Below, in pieces: positions 1 to 8,507 of a stretch of DNA of 21,395 nt. Origin of the DNA: Candidatus Hydrogenedentota bacterium (lineage in GTDB: Bacteria > Hydrogenedentota > Hydrogenedentia > Hydrogenedentales > SLHB01). The notes below the pieces were generated by a model, which saw only the letters and a list, made by a program, of their open reading frames with translations, did not search any database and was not told the origin of the DNA. Numbering within the stretch: position 1 is the first letter of the stretch; each line of letters opens with the position of its first letter. The translations under genes and the position numbers were made by a program. The stretch covers positions 1-21,395 of the forward strand of contig SLSB01000112.1 of the NCBI GenBank assembly GCA_007130675.1. The letters run 5' to 3'.

Positions 1-126
1 GATGACAATTAAGAGCGCGGCCACCAGCAGGTCTTTGTATTCAAACAGCGGGTGCGAGACCGTCGGTTTCGGCCTGCCGTTGCCGCGTTGTTCCCACGCG
101 GCAACCGTCTGTGATTCTTGCGTCAT
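1..126 (-). CDS. N-terminus of a membrane protein in the polysaccharide operon (partial)
   Basis: The ATG lies at 124-126, three bases after the stop of the TPR gene, and the frame stays open to the window edge, giving 42 residues. The first about 30 residues are polar (MTQESQTVAAWEQRGNGRPK at the start). A hydrophobic run (LLVAALLIVI) then begins and is cut off, so a first membrane helix is likely. Its place at the end of an exopolysaccharide operon, after a TPR gene, would suit an exosortase, an O-antigen polymerase/ligase or a flippase. Nothing in the 42 residues decides between them. Being a real gene is supported by the tight spacing and sensible composition; its function is unknown. Confidence 0.6.
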   Translation of the reverse strand, partial: MTQESQTVAAWEQRGNGRPKPTVSHPLFEYKDLLVAALLIVI

Positions 127-129
127 AGG

Positions 130-3100
130 CTAGTTCTCCCGCCCCAGTTTCTCTCCCAGACGGCTGAGCCATGGCGGCATTCTGCCTTCGTGTGCCGTGG
201 CTTTCGCAAGGGCGCTTTCATAATACGTCTGCGCCAGGTCCGGTTCATCGAGACCCCAATAGGTCTCCGCCAGCGCAGCATCAAACTCGGCTGACGTATC
301 AGCGGCGTCCAGAGAGGCTTGCTGAAGATCGTTCAACGCCTGCGTGTAATTGTCACTGCGTAGGTGTAACATTCCGCGGAGAGCAAGATAATCCGGCCGC
401 CGTTCTTGTCTGATTGCCGTGTCAAGCGCCGCGAAGGCTTCCTCTTCGCGCCCGGGCTCACGGCTTAATGCCGACGCCTTCGCAAACAGGACATCCGCGT
501 TCAGCGGGTCGTGCTGAAGGTAGCGGTTGCAGGCGGCCAGAATGCCTGCGCGCGCTCCCCGGCGGACCTGCAAATCGACCAGTACGCGCAATGCGGGCAG
601 GAAGTTGTTGTCGATGGTTAAAGCGCGGGTTAAGGCGGTCGATGCCGCATCGATCTTGGCCGGTTCATTGGTGCCCAGATAGAACCGCGCCAGCGCCGCA
701 AACGCTTCGGCATCGTTCTCGTGACTCTCGACATAGGTCTGCAGAATCTCTTCCGCCTCTTCAAGCCGGCCTTGCTGCGCGAGTGCGGAAGCCAGGCTGC
801 GCACGATCGAAAACTCGCCGGGGTTGGCCGCATACTGTTTGCGCAGAATAGCTTCAGCCTCCGAAGTGTTCCCTCGCGCCAGCATAATCTGCCCACGCAA
901 GGCATCAAGGACCCGCGTGCGCGTTTCGTCGTCGCCGATGCGCTGTGTCAGGGTATCGAGGATTCGCTCGGCTTCGCGGGGCTGATTTGTAGCGATGTAC
1001 GTATTGATCAGTAACTCGAGAGCGGGCGGATTGCCCGGCCTGTCAGACAGCACGCGTTCAAGAAGATCGCGGGCCTCGAGATAACGCTGCATGCGGAAGA
1101 GGACATTGGCCCGCCAGATATCAATGGCTTCGGACTGCGGAGCGACAGCGGAGGCCTGTGTAGCAAACTCCAGGGCACGTGAAAGCGCCCCGCGCGCCGA
1201 GGCGACCGTTGCCATGCCCATAAGCGCGGCGATGCTCTCGTCATCCTGTTCGAGCGCGCTGCGGAAAGCGTTCTCCGCTCCGTCGTAATCCGGGGGAGCT
1301 GCGTAGAGGTTCATCATACCTTGTAGGGCCAGCAGCATGGGTTCGGTATCCTCGAGTTGCGCGTCCTCCCTGGCAAGAATCCGCCGGACCTCCTCGATTC
1401 TCCCGCGGTCGCCTTGCTCCATTAACCGCCACGCCACTTGGCCTTTGATGCGATTCAGGGCCTGCTCCGCCTCTTCGTGTCCTGTGACCATGGGTTGTGC
1501 TTCATCGATAAGCCGCAACGCATTCTCTTCTTCTCCGAGACGCAACTCGAGGAGAACCCTTTCAACCGCGAGGTCCGCTCTCTGCGGCTCGGCCGGAAAA
1601 CGCTCCGCTCCCTCTGCAAGCGCACGCCGTGCAAGCTCAGGCTGCTCGCGCACCGAGAAGAAGCGCGACCATTGCCGCGCGTCCTCGAGGGTAGCGTTTT
1701 CGCCGACAATCGCCTGCTGAAAGAAGTCCCACGCCGCGCCGGTGTCGCCCTCGGCGAGAGCCAGGTTCGCATACGCGCGCGCAAGCTGCTCCGCGGGCAC
1801 CTCCTGCAGCTCGGCCCGTTCGAGCGTTGCGCGCGCTTTGGCCGTATCTCCAGCGGCAACGTATGCGTCTGTAAGACCCCCATAGGCGCGCGCTTCGACG
1901 GGATTCCGCTCGATGGCCCGGTTGAACAAACCCTCGATCGTTTCCAACTGCGCGGGGACCGTCCCTTCGCGCAAAGCCGAGCCCAGCAATGCCAAGGCTG
2001 ACGAGACAAGCGCCTCGGGCCGCGCGTCCTCGCTGACGAGCATGGTCTGGGCGGCTTGCAGGACTTGCTCGACATCGGGCTGGACTCCCATGGCCTCGGC
2101 GAGCAGACTGCGTGCGTTCTCATCGGCGGGGTTTTCGCGAAGGTAAATCTCGAGATGGCCGCGTGCTTCCCTGTTGTTTCCTTGTAAGAGTTGCGCTACC
2201 GCCAAAAAAAACCGCGCCGGCGCCATGCCGGGATTGCGCTCGATGGCCGCCGTCAGGCTGTCGGCTGCTGCATCCACGTCGCCCGTAATCAGCAACTCGC
2301 GGCCGCGCAAGTAGTTCAGCGGAACCTGGTGAGCCGGGTACAGTGTTTCATATGTGGCGATGACTTCGCGTGCTTCCTCGATCAGTTGTTCCTGGATAAG
2401 GCGCTCGGCAAGATTCACGAAGAGTTCGGGGTTGTCCGCGCGCACTTCGGGGTCCACATCGCGCAAAACAGCCAGAGAGGCTTCCCGGTCACCCGTCTCA
2501 GCATAGGCTTGGGCAAGCACCAGATATGTCCGTGCGTGGCTCGGGTCGCGCTCGAGCACCTCTTGGGCACGGGCGATAGCCGTGTCATAATCGGTATTGG
2601 CCAAAGCGTACCGCGCCTCGAGGATCAGCACATTCAGGTCGTCCTCCGAGAGTGCCTTGGCTCTTTCCAGTTCTTCGCCGGCGCGTTGCAGGTCGCGGTC
2701 TTCCAGGAAATACTCCCCGCGCACGACGTATGCCTCAGGTTCATCGGGGTGCATCGCGACGGCCTGCTCGAGGACGCTTTCCGCCTGTTGAATCAGGTTG
2801 GTCTCGCGGAAAAGCCGCGCCAGATTCAGAAAGACCGTCGGTTCGGCGACGCCTTGATCGATCAACTCACGATACGCCGCGATCGCGTCATTGCGGTTCC
2901 CGAGCCGGTCCAGGGCGAATGCTTGGTCGTGCATGAGCTCGGTGTTTTCGGGATCTCGAACAAGCATCCTTCCCGCCATGTAGTGGACCTCATGCCACGC
3001 ACCCAATCTCTTTTGCAGTTCAAATAATTCCCGCTCGATATCCTCGCGCGATGGATCATGATGCAGGATTTGCCGGTATGCCGTCGATGCCTGGGAAAGC

Positions 3101-3366
3101 TGATTTCTGCGGTTGCCCCCTTGGCGGAGACTGGCATGCGCGTAGCGTTCGAGGACTTCGATGTCGTCGCGCTCCCGGCCGAGATAAAACGCATAACGGC
3201 GCAGGGCCATATCCCAGTCGCCTTCTTCGAACGCGGCATGACCTTCTGCAAGCCATTGGCGCGTTTGGTGCTGCCTGTAAAGTAGGAATCCGCCACCCGC
3301 AGCGAGCATCAATACAAATAAGCTACCCGCGGCGATGCCGAGGGCAATCCATACCTTTCGCGACAC
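130..3366 (-). CDS. Large membrane-anchored TPR-repeat protein of the polysaccharide operon
   Basis: This 1078-residue protein starts at a GTG (3364-3366) with an AGGAGG ribosome site eight bases upstream. Residues about 5-30 form one hydrophobic helix after MSRKVW, either a signal anchor or an uncleaved signal; no lipobox cysteine is seen. The rest is an almost continuous run of tetratricopeptide-like helical hairpins, with recurring A-x-x-x-L-G-x-x-x-x-A/A-x-x-x-x-P patterns (for example A..DP and AL..NP) throughout. TPR arrays bind protein partners. In exopolysaccharide and exosortase (PEP-CTERM/PrsT-like) loci such proteins sit beside the export genes and are thought to scaffold assembly. 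The protein probably faces the periplasm. At 1078 residues it is longer than the roughly 900 usual for PrsT-type proteins as I recall them. No catalytic domain is visible. The TPR assignment is firm; the role is inferred from context. Confidence 0.88.
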   Translation of the reverse strand: MSRKVWIALGIAAGSLFVLMLAAGGGFLLYRQHQTRQWLAEGHAAFEEGDWDMALRRYAFYLGRERDDIEVLERYAHASLRQGGNRRNQLSQASTAYRQILHHDPSREDIERELFELQKRLGAWHEVHYMAGRMLVRDPENTELMHDQAFALDRLGNRNDAIAAYRELIDQGVAEPTVFLNLARLFRETNLIQQAESVLEQAVAMHPDEPEAYVVRGEYFLEDRDLQRAGEELERAKALSEDDLNVLILEARYALANTDYDTAIARAQEVLERDPSHARTYLVLAQAYAETGDREASLAVLRDVDPEVRADNPELFVNLAERLIQEQLIEEAREVIATYETLYPAHQVPLNYLRGRELLITGDVDAAADSLTAAIERNPGMAPARFFLAVAQLLQGNNREARGHLEIYLRENPADENARSLLAEAMGVQPDVEQVLQAAQTMLVSEDARPEALVSSALALLGSALREGTVPAQLETIEGLFNRAIERNPVEARAYGGLTDAYVAAGDTAKARATLERAELQEVPAEQLARAYANLALAEGDTGAAWDFFQQAIVGENATLEDARQWSRFFSVREQPELARRALAEGAERFPAEPQRADLAVERVLLELRLGEEENALRLIDEAQPMVTGHEEAEQALNRIKGQVAWRLMEQGDRGRIEEVRRILAREDAQLEDTEPMLLALQGMMNLYAAPPDYDGAENAFRSALEQDDESIAALMGMATVASARGALSRALEFATQASAVAPQSEAIDIWRANVLFRMQRYLEARDLLERVLSDRPGNPPALELLINTYIATNQPREAERILDTLTQRIGDDETRTRVLDALRGQIMLARGNTSEAEAILRKQYAANPGEFSIVRSLASALAQQGRLEEAEEILQTYVESHENDAEAFAALARFYLGTNEPAKIDAASTALTRALTIDNNFLPALRVLVDLQVRRGARAGILAACNRYLQHDPLNADVLFAKASALSREPGREEEAFAALDTAIRQERRPDYLALRGMLHLRSDNYTQALNDLQQASLDAADTSAEFDAALAETYWGLDEPDLAQTYYESALAKATAHEGRMPPWLSRLGEKLGREN

Positions 3367-3374
3367 GGTCTTTA

Positions 3375-3380
3375 CCTCCT
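3375..3380 (-). promoter_or_regulatory. Ribosome binding site deciding the GTG start of the TPR gene
   Basis: On the minus strand an exact AGGAGG is followed by eight bases and then GTG at 3366-3364. This perfect Shine-Dalgarno sequence supports the GTG start over later in-frame starts. It also implies strong translation of the TPR protein despite its late operon position. Confidence 0.8.
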
Positions 3381-3402
3381 CAGGCCAGTGCGGTGCAAGG
3401 CA

Positions 3403-4251
3403 TCACGAGTTTCCGCCTGTTTCGGGCCGCTTTCTCATGCGCCTTGCGAATTCCTTCAATAATAGTATGAAAAAATAGCTGTCATACACAAGGTAGCGCC
3501 GCCATAAGCGTCGCGGCTCATGGGCAAGACGCCACACCCACTCGCACCCCAGCCTTTGGATCCAGGGTGGCGCGCGACGCACTCGTCCTGCGACAAAATC
3601 CAGCCCGGCTCCAATTGCCAACACTGCGGGCACCTCCGTCAATGCGGCATTCTGCAGAAGCCAGATTTCCTGCTTCGGCGAACCAAAGGCTACAAAACAG
3701 ATGTCCGCTTTGCTCTCGCAGACGCGGCGCACGGCCTCGAGGTTGTGCGTCTCACTCTGCTCGAACCCATAAGGAGGGCTGAAACACCCTGCAACCTGCA
3801 GGTCAGGGTGCGTTTCGCGCAGTTTCGCGGCGGCTTCTTCGGCCACGCCTTCGGCGGCACCAAGAAAGAACACCCGGTAGCCCTTTTCCGCCGCATAAGC
3901 CGTCAAGCGCGGCACCAGGTCAGAGCCGCTGAGTTTTTCCCGCAAGGGTTGGCCCAGAAGCCTCGCGGACCATATCAACGGAACACCGTCAGGCAAACGC
4001 AGTGCCGCCTGCGCATAGGCTTGTTGAAACTCGGTGTCGTGGCGCAACCGGCACACATGATCTACATTCGGGGTGACTACATACGCAGGCGTCTTGAGCG
4101 CGATTTGCGCATCGAGCCAGCGGCACAGCCCGTCGAACGTCAGGTTCGAGAACCGCACTCCGAACAGCGTGGTCTCTTCCACCCACGAAGCGCCTTCAGC
4201 GTCTGGGTGCTCGCTGGCATCCCGATCGATCGCTCTTTCCGCCGCCATCAT
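3403..4251 (-). CDS. WecG/TagA/CpsF family glycosyltransferase (GT26)
   Basis: This 282-residue enzyme is a GT26-type transferase, which adds a sugar (in studied members a ManNAc-type sugar) to a lipid-linked acceptor at the inner membrane face. Family motifs are in order: TPNVDHV at 60-66, LPDGVPLIW at 86-94 with the conserved Asp88, SGSDLVPRL at 108-116, AFGSPKQEIW at 188-197, GAGLDFVAGRVRRAPPW at 214-230 and the C-terminal EWVWRLAHEPRRLWRRYL. The chosen start overlaps the stop of the upstream acyltransferase gene (ATGA), which suggests translational coupling. The open frame reaches back to 4380, but that extension is arginine-rich, lies wholly inside the acyltransferase gene and is not family-like. 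The second ATG at 4248 is an equally possible start. Family is certain; donor and acceptor sugars are unknown. Confidence 0.93.
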   Translation of the reverse strand: MMAAERAIDRDASEHPDAEGASWVEETTLFGVRFSNLTFDGLCRWLDAQIALKTPAYVVTPNVDHVCRLRHDTEFQQAYAQAALRLPDGVPLIWSARLLGQPLREKLSGSDLVPRLTAYAAEKGYRVFFLGAAEGVAEEAAAKLRETHPDLQVAGCFSPPYGFEQSETHNLEAVRRVCESKADICFVAFGSPKQEIWLLQNAALTEVPAVLAIGAGLDFVAGRVRRAPPWIQRLGCEWVWRLAHEPRRLWRRYLVYDSYFFILLLKEFARRMRKRPETGGNS

Positions 4252-4853
4252 GTCTCCCGTGCTCCGATGGGCCGCGCCGGGGCGCCCGCAACGATGCTGT
4301 TCGGGTCGACGTCGCGTGTTACCACGCTGTTCGCGCCGATAACCGCCCCGCTGCCGACCGTCACGCCTTTCAATACGCACGCGCCCCGGGCGATCCAGGC
4401 GTCTTGCCCGATCGTGACCGCCGCCGCTTCATGCGGTTGATGTCGTATGGGCGTTCCCAGCTTGATGCCATGATTCGCATCGCGAATCGTGGCATATTCG
4501 CCCATCATTACGTAATCGCCGATTACGATGTTCTCGTACGCAACAATGGTGGCTCCACTATTAATAACGCAATTTTCGCCGATTTCGATCCGGCCGCCCT
4601 CGCCCGTCTCGAAATACACGTACTTTCCTAAACGAGTCCCTCGGCCGATGCTGACCGCACCCGAGCCTTCCACTCGCACAGCGCCGAAAAACTGCACGCC
4701 AGGCGCTATGGGGCCCCGCATTTGAGACCGTGCCCAAACTTCATAACAAAACATCGCCACACGGCGGGCGAGCGGCCTGAAAACACGCAACAGCCCGGCC
4801 AGCGCCGCGGCCAGGCCCGATCGAAACCTGATCAGAACGGGGGGCAGCTTCAT
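4248..4853 (-). CDS. Hexapeptide-repeat (left-handed beta-helix) acyltransferase, probably polysaccharide O-acetyltransferase
   Basis: The 201-residue product has a basic, hydrophobic N-terminal stretch (residues 1-35) that may lie on the membrane. From about residue 50 it shows hexapeptide repeats of the [LIV]-G-x-x-x-x type, such as IEIGENCVINSGA, IVIGDYVMMGEYA and VTIGQDAWIARGACVLKGV. It ends with the family-typical SGAVIGANSVVTRDVDPNSI followed by VAGAPARPIG. The RDANHG segment holds the likely catalytic histidine of the maltose/nodulation O-acetyltransferase and WcaF-like group. Members trimerise and move acetyl groups from acetyl-CoA to sugars in the cytoplasm. It lies 24 bases after the copolymerase gene and overlaps the glycosyltransferase start by four bases, so it most likely acetylates the repeat unit made by this operon. 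The Shine-Dalgarno match before the ATG is weak. The exact substrate is unknown. Confidence 0.88.
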   Translation of the reverse strand: MKLPPVLIRFRSGLAAALAGLLRVFRPLARRVAMFCYEVWARSQMRGPIAPGVQFFGAVRVEGSGAVSIGRGTRLGKYVYFETGEGGRIEIGENCVINSGATIVAYENIVIGDYVMMGEYATIRDANHGIKLGTPIRHQPHEAAAVTIGQDAWIARGACVLKGVTVGSGAVIGANSVVTRDVDPNSIVAGAPARPIGARET

Positions 4854-4877
4854 GGAAACACTCGAGGCGGTTTCACG

Positions 4878-7199
4878 TCAGCCATCCCCGCCCGGCCCGC
4901 GAACGTCGTCATCGTCCTCATCTACAAGCACAATGGTTGCGTCCGGCTCCTCTTCCGTGTACTCCAAGTGCATGCCGGCCGCGTCCGTGTTGTTTGCCCT
5001 GCCTTCGGCCAGGTAGTCATAGTACTGATGAAGGTTTCTGCGCAGATACCCACCGCGGGTCGCCTTCACCTTGTTCAGCACCATGCCAATCACGTTTGCC
5101 CCGATCTCCCGCAAATCGCCCAAGCACCGTTGGACCATGCCTGTCGTGGAGGCGCCCACCCCCACCACGACCACCACGCCGTCCACCACGGGGGCCAACA
5201 GCTTCGCATCCGCCATCAGCAATGCCGGAGGGGTGTCGATAATCACATGATCAAAAGCCTGCTCAGCCTGTTCGAAAAACGCCACCAAATCGCGTGATGC
5301 CAGCTTGCCAATCACCACTTCGCGGTTCTTGCCCGGGCCAATCACATAGAGATTGGCATATTCGGTCTGCCGCACCACCTCATTGGGTTCCCGGTCGCCA
5401 AACAGCACGTCACCCAGACCCGCATCCGGTTCCATGCCGAATGTCCTTTCGACTTTTGGATTACGGGCGTTGATGTCAGCCAGAAGAACGCGCCGGCCGG
5501 CCTGCGCAAGCGCCGTGGCGAGATTGCATGCAAGAGACGTCTTGCCATCGCCTCGGCCCGGGCTTACCACCAGACAGGTATTCAGTTCCGCCGAGCCCTC
5601 CGGCGGATAGATGATCCGCGTCAAAATCCGGCGGAATTGATCCGCTGACGTGGAATCCGGCTGCTCGGCAGTCAGCAACAAGCTTCCGTTCGACTTCCCT
5701 TCCGCGCGCTCGAGGCTGACATGAGGAACGGTGGCCAACACCGGAAGCCCCGTCAAGAGCGCCACATCCTGCGCACTGCGCACTTGTTTGTCGGAGAGTT
5801 CTCGCCATAACCCCACAGCCACGGCCGCGCAGGCTGAAACCATAAAGGCCAACGCCATGAATTGCTTCCGGCGCCCATAATCCACACGTGCAGGAGGAAA
5901 CAAATTCGACGACAACGAGATGCGCCCGGGAGCCTTGCTCTCGACATCGATGCTGTAAATGATGGACTCGATGCGCTTAATCTTGTCGACCAAGTCCGTT
6001 TCTTCCGCCTGGAGCGCGTCGATGCCCGCCTGTTGCCCTGCTGCCCTCACGGCCAAACCGGTCTGCTCCTCAATCCGCCGTTGGAACTTCTCGATCTGTG
6101 TATCGGCCTCTTCCAAGGCTCGCTCGGCAACGATGAGTTCCTGATTCACCCGCGCCTCGGCCGATTCCAGCAGTCGCGTCCGCGCCTCCGTCCGGGCCTG
6201 TTCAAGCCGGGCCTCGAGAGATCCCCGTCTATTGCGCAAGGCTCTCAGCGGCGGTGCGTCCGAGGTGTATTTCTCCTCGAGAACCGCGATCTCGCTCCTG
6301 GTGCGGGCCAATTCCTGTTGTACAATGCTCACCTCGGTATCGTTGCGCGCGTCGTTCTCGATGTTCAGGTCGAAAATCGGTTGTCGGGGGTCTTCCCGCA
6401 GCTGCTGTTTATAGGCTTGAATATTGGCGGCGGTGTCTTTCAATGTCTCGATACGGTTCTCTGCCTCGATTCGAGCCCTTTCGGCCGCGCTGAGATTCGC
6501 CCGGTCGGCTTCAGTCTCCGTGGGTCCGAGAACAGATAGCGTACCGGGCGCAACACCCAGCCGTTCTTTCATAGTGCGGATGCGCCCACGCAGGATATCG
6601 AGCTCTCTTTGAAGCTGCTCGCGTTCGTCCACAAGCGTCGCGCGCCGGGCGGTCGTGTCGCTGACGGCAGCAGTCACCGCAATCGTCATATAATTCTTTA
6701 CCGTGGCCTCGAGCACCCGTTCGGCCAAGAGTTTGTTGGGCGCGGTGCTGACGACTTGGACATTCTCGCTGCCGGTGAGCACACGCGCCTGAACAAGATC
6801 CTGCAGATAGAGCAGCGGATTGTCGGCCTGCCGGATATCCTCGAGCCCTCGAATCTCGGGCTCATCCAGTACACGCTGCATTACCGTCGGTTGAGTGATC
6901 TCGAAGGCTTGCGTCCGCACCCAGCGGTCATAGTTAACACCCCGCGCTTGATGGCCATCGTCGCCGAGCACGGTCACCGGATTGGCCGCAAAACGGATGG
7001 TCTTGCTTGCTGTGTACTGTTCCGGGACAAGAAAGAATGCTGCCGTGAGAGAAGGCACAGCAAGCACCAGGAACACGGCAACCATCAGGGGAGCGCGGAG
7101 GCGAATCAAACGCATCAGGTTCAGCGTCCGCTCTCCTTGAGCAGCGCCCGTTGAAGGATGAACGGGCAGACTCAGTTCAGTCGAGAACTCAGTACTCAT
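4878..7199 (-). CDS. Wzz/Wzc-like polysaccharide copolymerase fused to a BY-kinase
   Basis: The 773-residue product sets chain length and drives polymer export at the inner membrane. A first membrane helix lies at about 36-58, followed by a Wzz-type periplasmic part with coiled coil (about 190-410) and a second helix at about 447-466 preceded by the PPARVDYG stretch. The cytoplasmic kinase follows: Walker A at 547-555 (PGRGDGKTS), Walker A' at 571-579 (VLLADINAR), Walker B at 652-658 (VIIDTPP). The C-terminal tail has tyrosines 718, 726, 727, 729 and 747, the expected autophosphorylation cluster, and ends in an acidic run. In studied BY-kinases Walker A' reads DxD; here the second acidic residue is Asn577. 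The start follows an AGGAG site that overlaps the stop of the export lipoprotein gene eight bases upstream. Confidence 0.93.
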   Translation of the reverse strand: MSTEFSTELSLPVHPSTGAAQGERTLNLMRLIRLRAPLMVAVFLVLAVPSLTAAFFLVPEQYTASKTIRFAANPVTVLGDDGHQARGVNYDRWVRTQAFEITQPTVMQRVLDEPEIRGLEDIRQADNPLLYLQDLVQARVLTGSENVQVVSTAPNKLLAERVLEATVKNYMTIAVTAAVSDTTARRATLVDEREQLQRELDILRGRIRTMKERLGVAPGTLSVLGPTETEADRANLSAAERARIEAENRIETLKDTAANIQAYKQQLREDPRQPIFDLNIENDARNDTEVSIVQQELARTRSEIAVLEEKYTSDAPPLRALRNRRGSLEARLEQARTEARTRLLESAEARVNQELIVAERALEEADTQIEKFQRRIEEQTGLAVRAAGQQAGIDALQAEETDLVDKIKRIESIIYSIDVESKAPGRISLSSNLFPPARVDYGRRKQFMALAFMVSACAAVAVGLWRELSDKQVRSAQDVALLTGLPVLATVPHVSLERAEGKSNGSLLLTAEQPDSTSADQFRRILTRIIYPPEGSAELNTCLVVSPGRGDGKTSLACNLATALAQAGRRVLLADINARNPKVERTFGMEPDAGLGDVLFGDREPNEVVRQTEYANLYVIGPGKNREVVIGKLASRDLVAFFEQAEQAFDHVIIDTPPALLMADAKLLAPVVDGVVVVVGVGASTTGMVQRCLGDLREIGANVIGMVLNKVKATRGGYLRRNLHQYYDYLAEGRANNTDAAGMHLEYTEEEPDATIVLVDEDDDDVRGPGGDG

Positions 7200-7207
7200 C
7201 TCGGCTC

Positions 7208-8470
7208 CTAAGGTGTTGGGAGCGATGTGGCCAACGCACCAAAACTGCGCACGCTGTCCAGAATCGTCAACAATTCAGCCGTGGTAGCGTCTCCCCTTGT
7301 TCGTATCGTACGATACCGGCGGTCCGTGTAGTACGTATCGTAAGCTTGGCGGTACAACCCCATCACGGGCGAAATCGACCCGACGAAGCGTCCCACAAAC
7401 TGCTGGACCCGAACCAGGGGCAACACAGGGATATAGACAATATCCCCAGGCTTCATTTCGATGTCCTGACCGGTTCTGAGAATGGCGCGCACGTCCACCA
7501 GAAACACGCGGTTAACATCTTTTTCAATCTCACGAATCAACACAACCTGCCGCATACGCCCGGAGGTTTCGCTGAAGCCGCGGGCACGTGTCAGAAGCTG
7601 CAGCATGGTCGTGCCTTCCATCAACTGATAGACATCGGGCGAACCCACTTCACCCATCACATAGACCAGATTGACGCCCTCGGGCACATACACGATGTCT
7701 CCCGGAAGCACCAGCGTATCGGCCGGACTGAGTGCCGGTTCACGATACTGGCTCAGATCGCACTCGATCACGTCGCGGCCGCCTCCGTGACGGCGGATGA
7801 TCAAGGCCTGCGTGAGAGCCCCGCGCGACCCCACGAACGAGTCTCCCGCGCGCTGGTGGACACGCGGCCCGCCCGCCTGATTGATGGCATCAAGCACCGA
7901 AATAGGCCTGGTATAAGGAAACTCTTGTGGATTCGCCACGTCGCCCATCACATGGTACGATTTACTCCCCGTCGCAACTATCGCAAGAGAAACCTGCGGG
8001 TCACGGAACACCTCCGAATACGCCTCGCGCACCGCCTCCGTCGCCTGCTCGCGCGTCAAATCCCGAACCATCAGATCCGGCACCATCGGCAGCGAGATAT
8101 GTCCGTCGTACCGGACCACGACATTCTGGTTCAGCGCAGGGTCGTCAAAAGACAGAAACTGCAGCTGGTCGCCCGCCTCGATCAGGTACGAAAGTTCATC
8201 GAAATCCGCAAGGGTGAGTGCGGGCGTACCGTCCACCCCGGTCGCGACTGCGGGCACTTCCTCGGCTTCGGGTTCGCCCATGAGTTCGGCGGTGCCGATG
8301 TCCATGCTCTCGCGAATCACGCGGCTTCCTGCACTATCGGGGTCGGCAGGGCGGATGATCGGCTTCGAGCGGCCCGCGCACCCCAACAGCAACGCACTCA
8401 GACACGCCACACACGACAACGTCACTATCCAGTACCGCATCGTCCTTCCTTCCCCTCTCTTGACCAGCAT
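7208..8470 (-). CDS. Wza-type outer-membrane polysaccharide export lipoprotein
   Basis: The chosen ATG (8468-8470) has GAGG seven bases upstream and gives 420 residues. Another ATG at 8438-8440 would give a shorter 21-residue leader with a poorer site. The leader ends in the lipobox LLLGC (Cys31), so the protein is a lipoprotein. A polysaccharide export domain spans about 93-172 (from SYLIEAGDQL to SYHVMGDV). Two SLBB-like domains follow at about 173-265 and 269-345, with VLPGDIVYVPEG and MKPGDIVYIPVL closing them. The C-terminal region includes a possible amphipathic helix near 356-378, comparable to the outer-membrane helix of Wza. It is the ring-forming channel partner of the copolymerase encoded eight bases downstream. 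It lies 37 bases after the activator gene, too close to need its own promoter. Confidence 0.93.
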   Translation of the reverse strand: MLVKRGEGRTMRYWIVTLSCVACLSALLLGCAGRSKPIIRPADPDSAGSRVIRESMDIGTAELMGEPEAEEVPAVATGVDGTPALTLADFDELSYLIEAGDQLQFLSFDDPALNQNVVVRYDGHISLPMVPDLMVRDLTREQATEAVREAYSEVFRDPQVSLAIVATGSKSYHVMGDVANPQEFPYTRPISVLDAINQAGGPRVHQRAGDSFVGSRGALTQALIIRRHGGGRDVIECDLSQYREPALSPADTLVLPGDIVYVPEGVNLVYVMGEVGSPDVYQLMEGTTMLQLLTRARGFSETSGRMRQVVLIREIEKDVNRVFLVDVRAILRTGQDIEMKPGDIVYIPVLPLVRVQQFVGRFVGSISPVMGLYRQAYDTYYTDRRYRTIRTRGDATTAELLTILDSVRSFGALATSLPTP

Positions 8471-8507
8471 GAGGTCACCTCTTTCCTCCCACTCAGGACA
8501 GGAGCCG

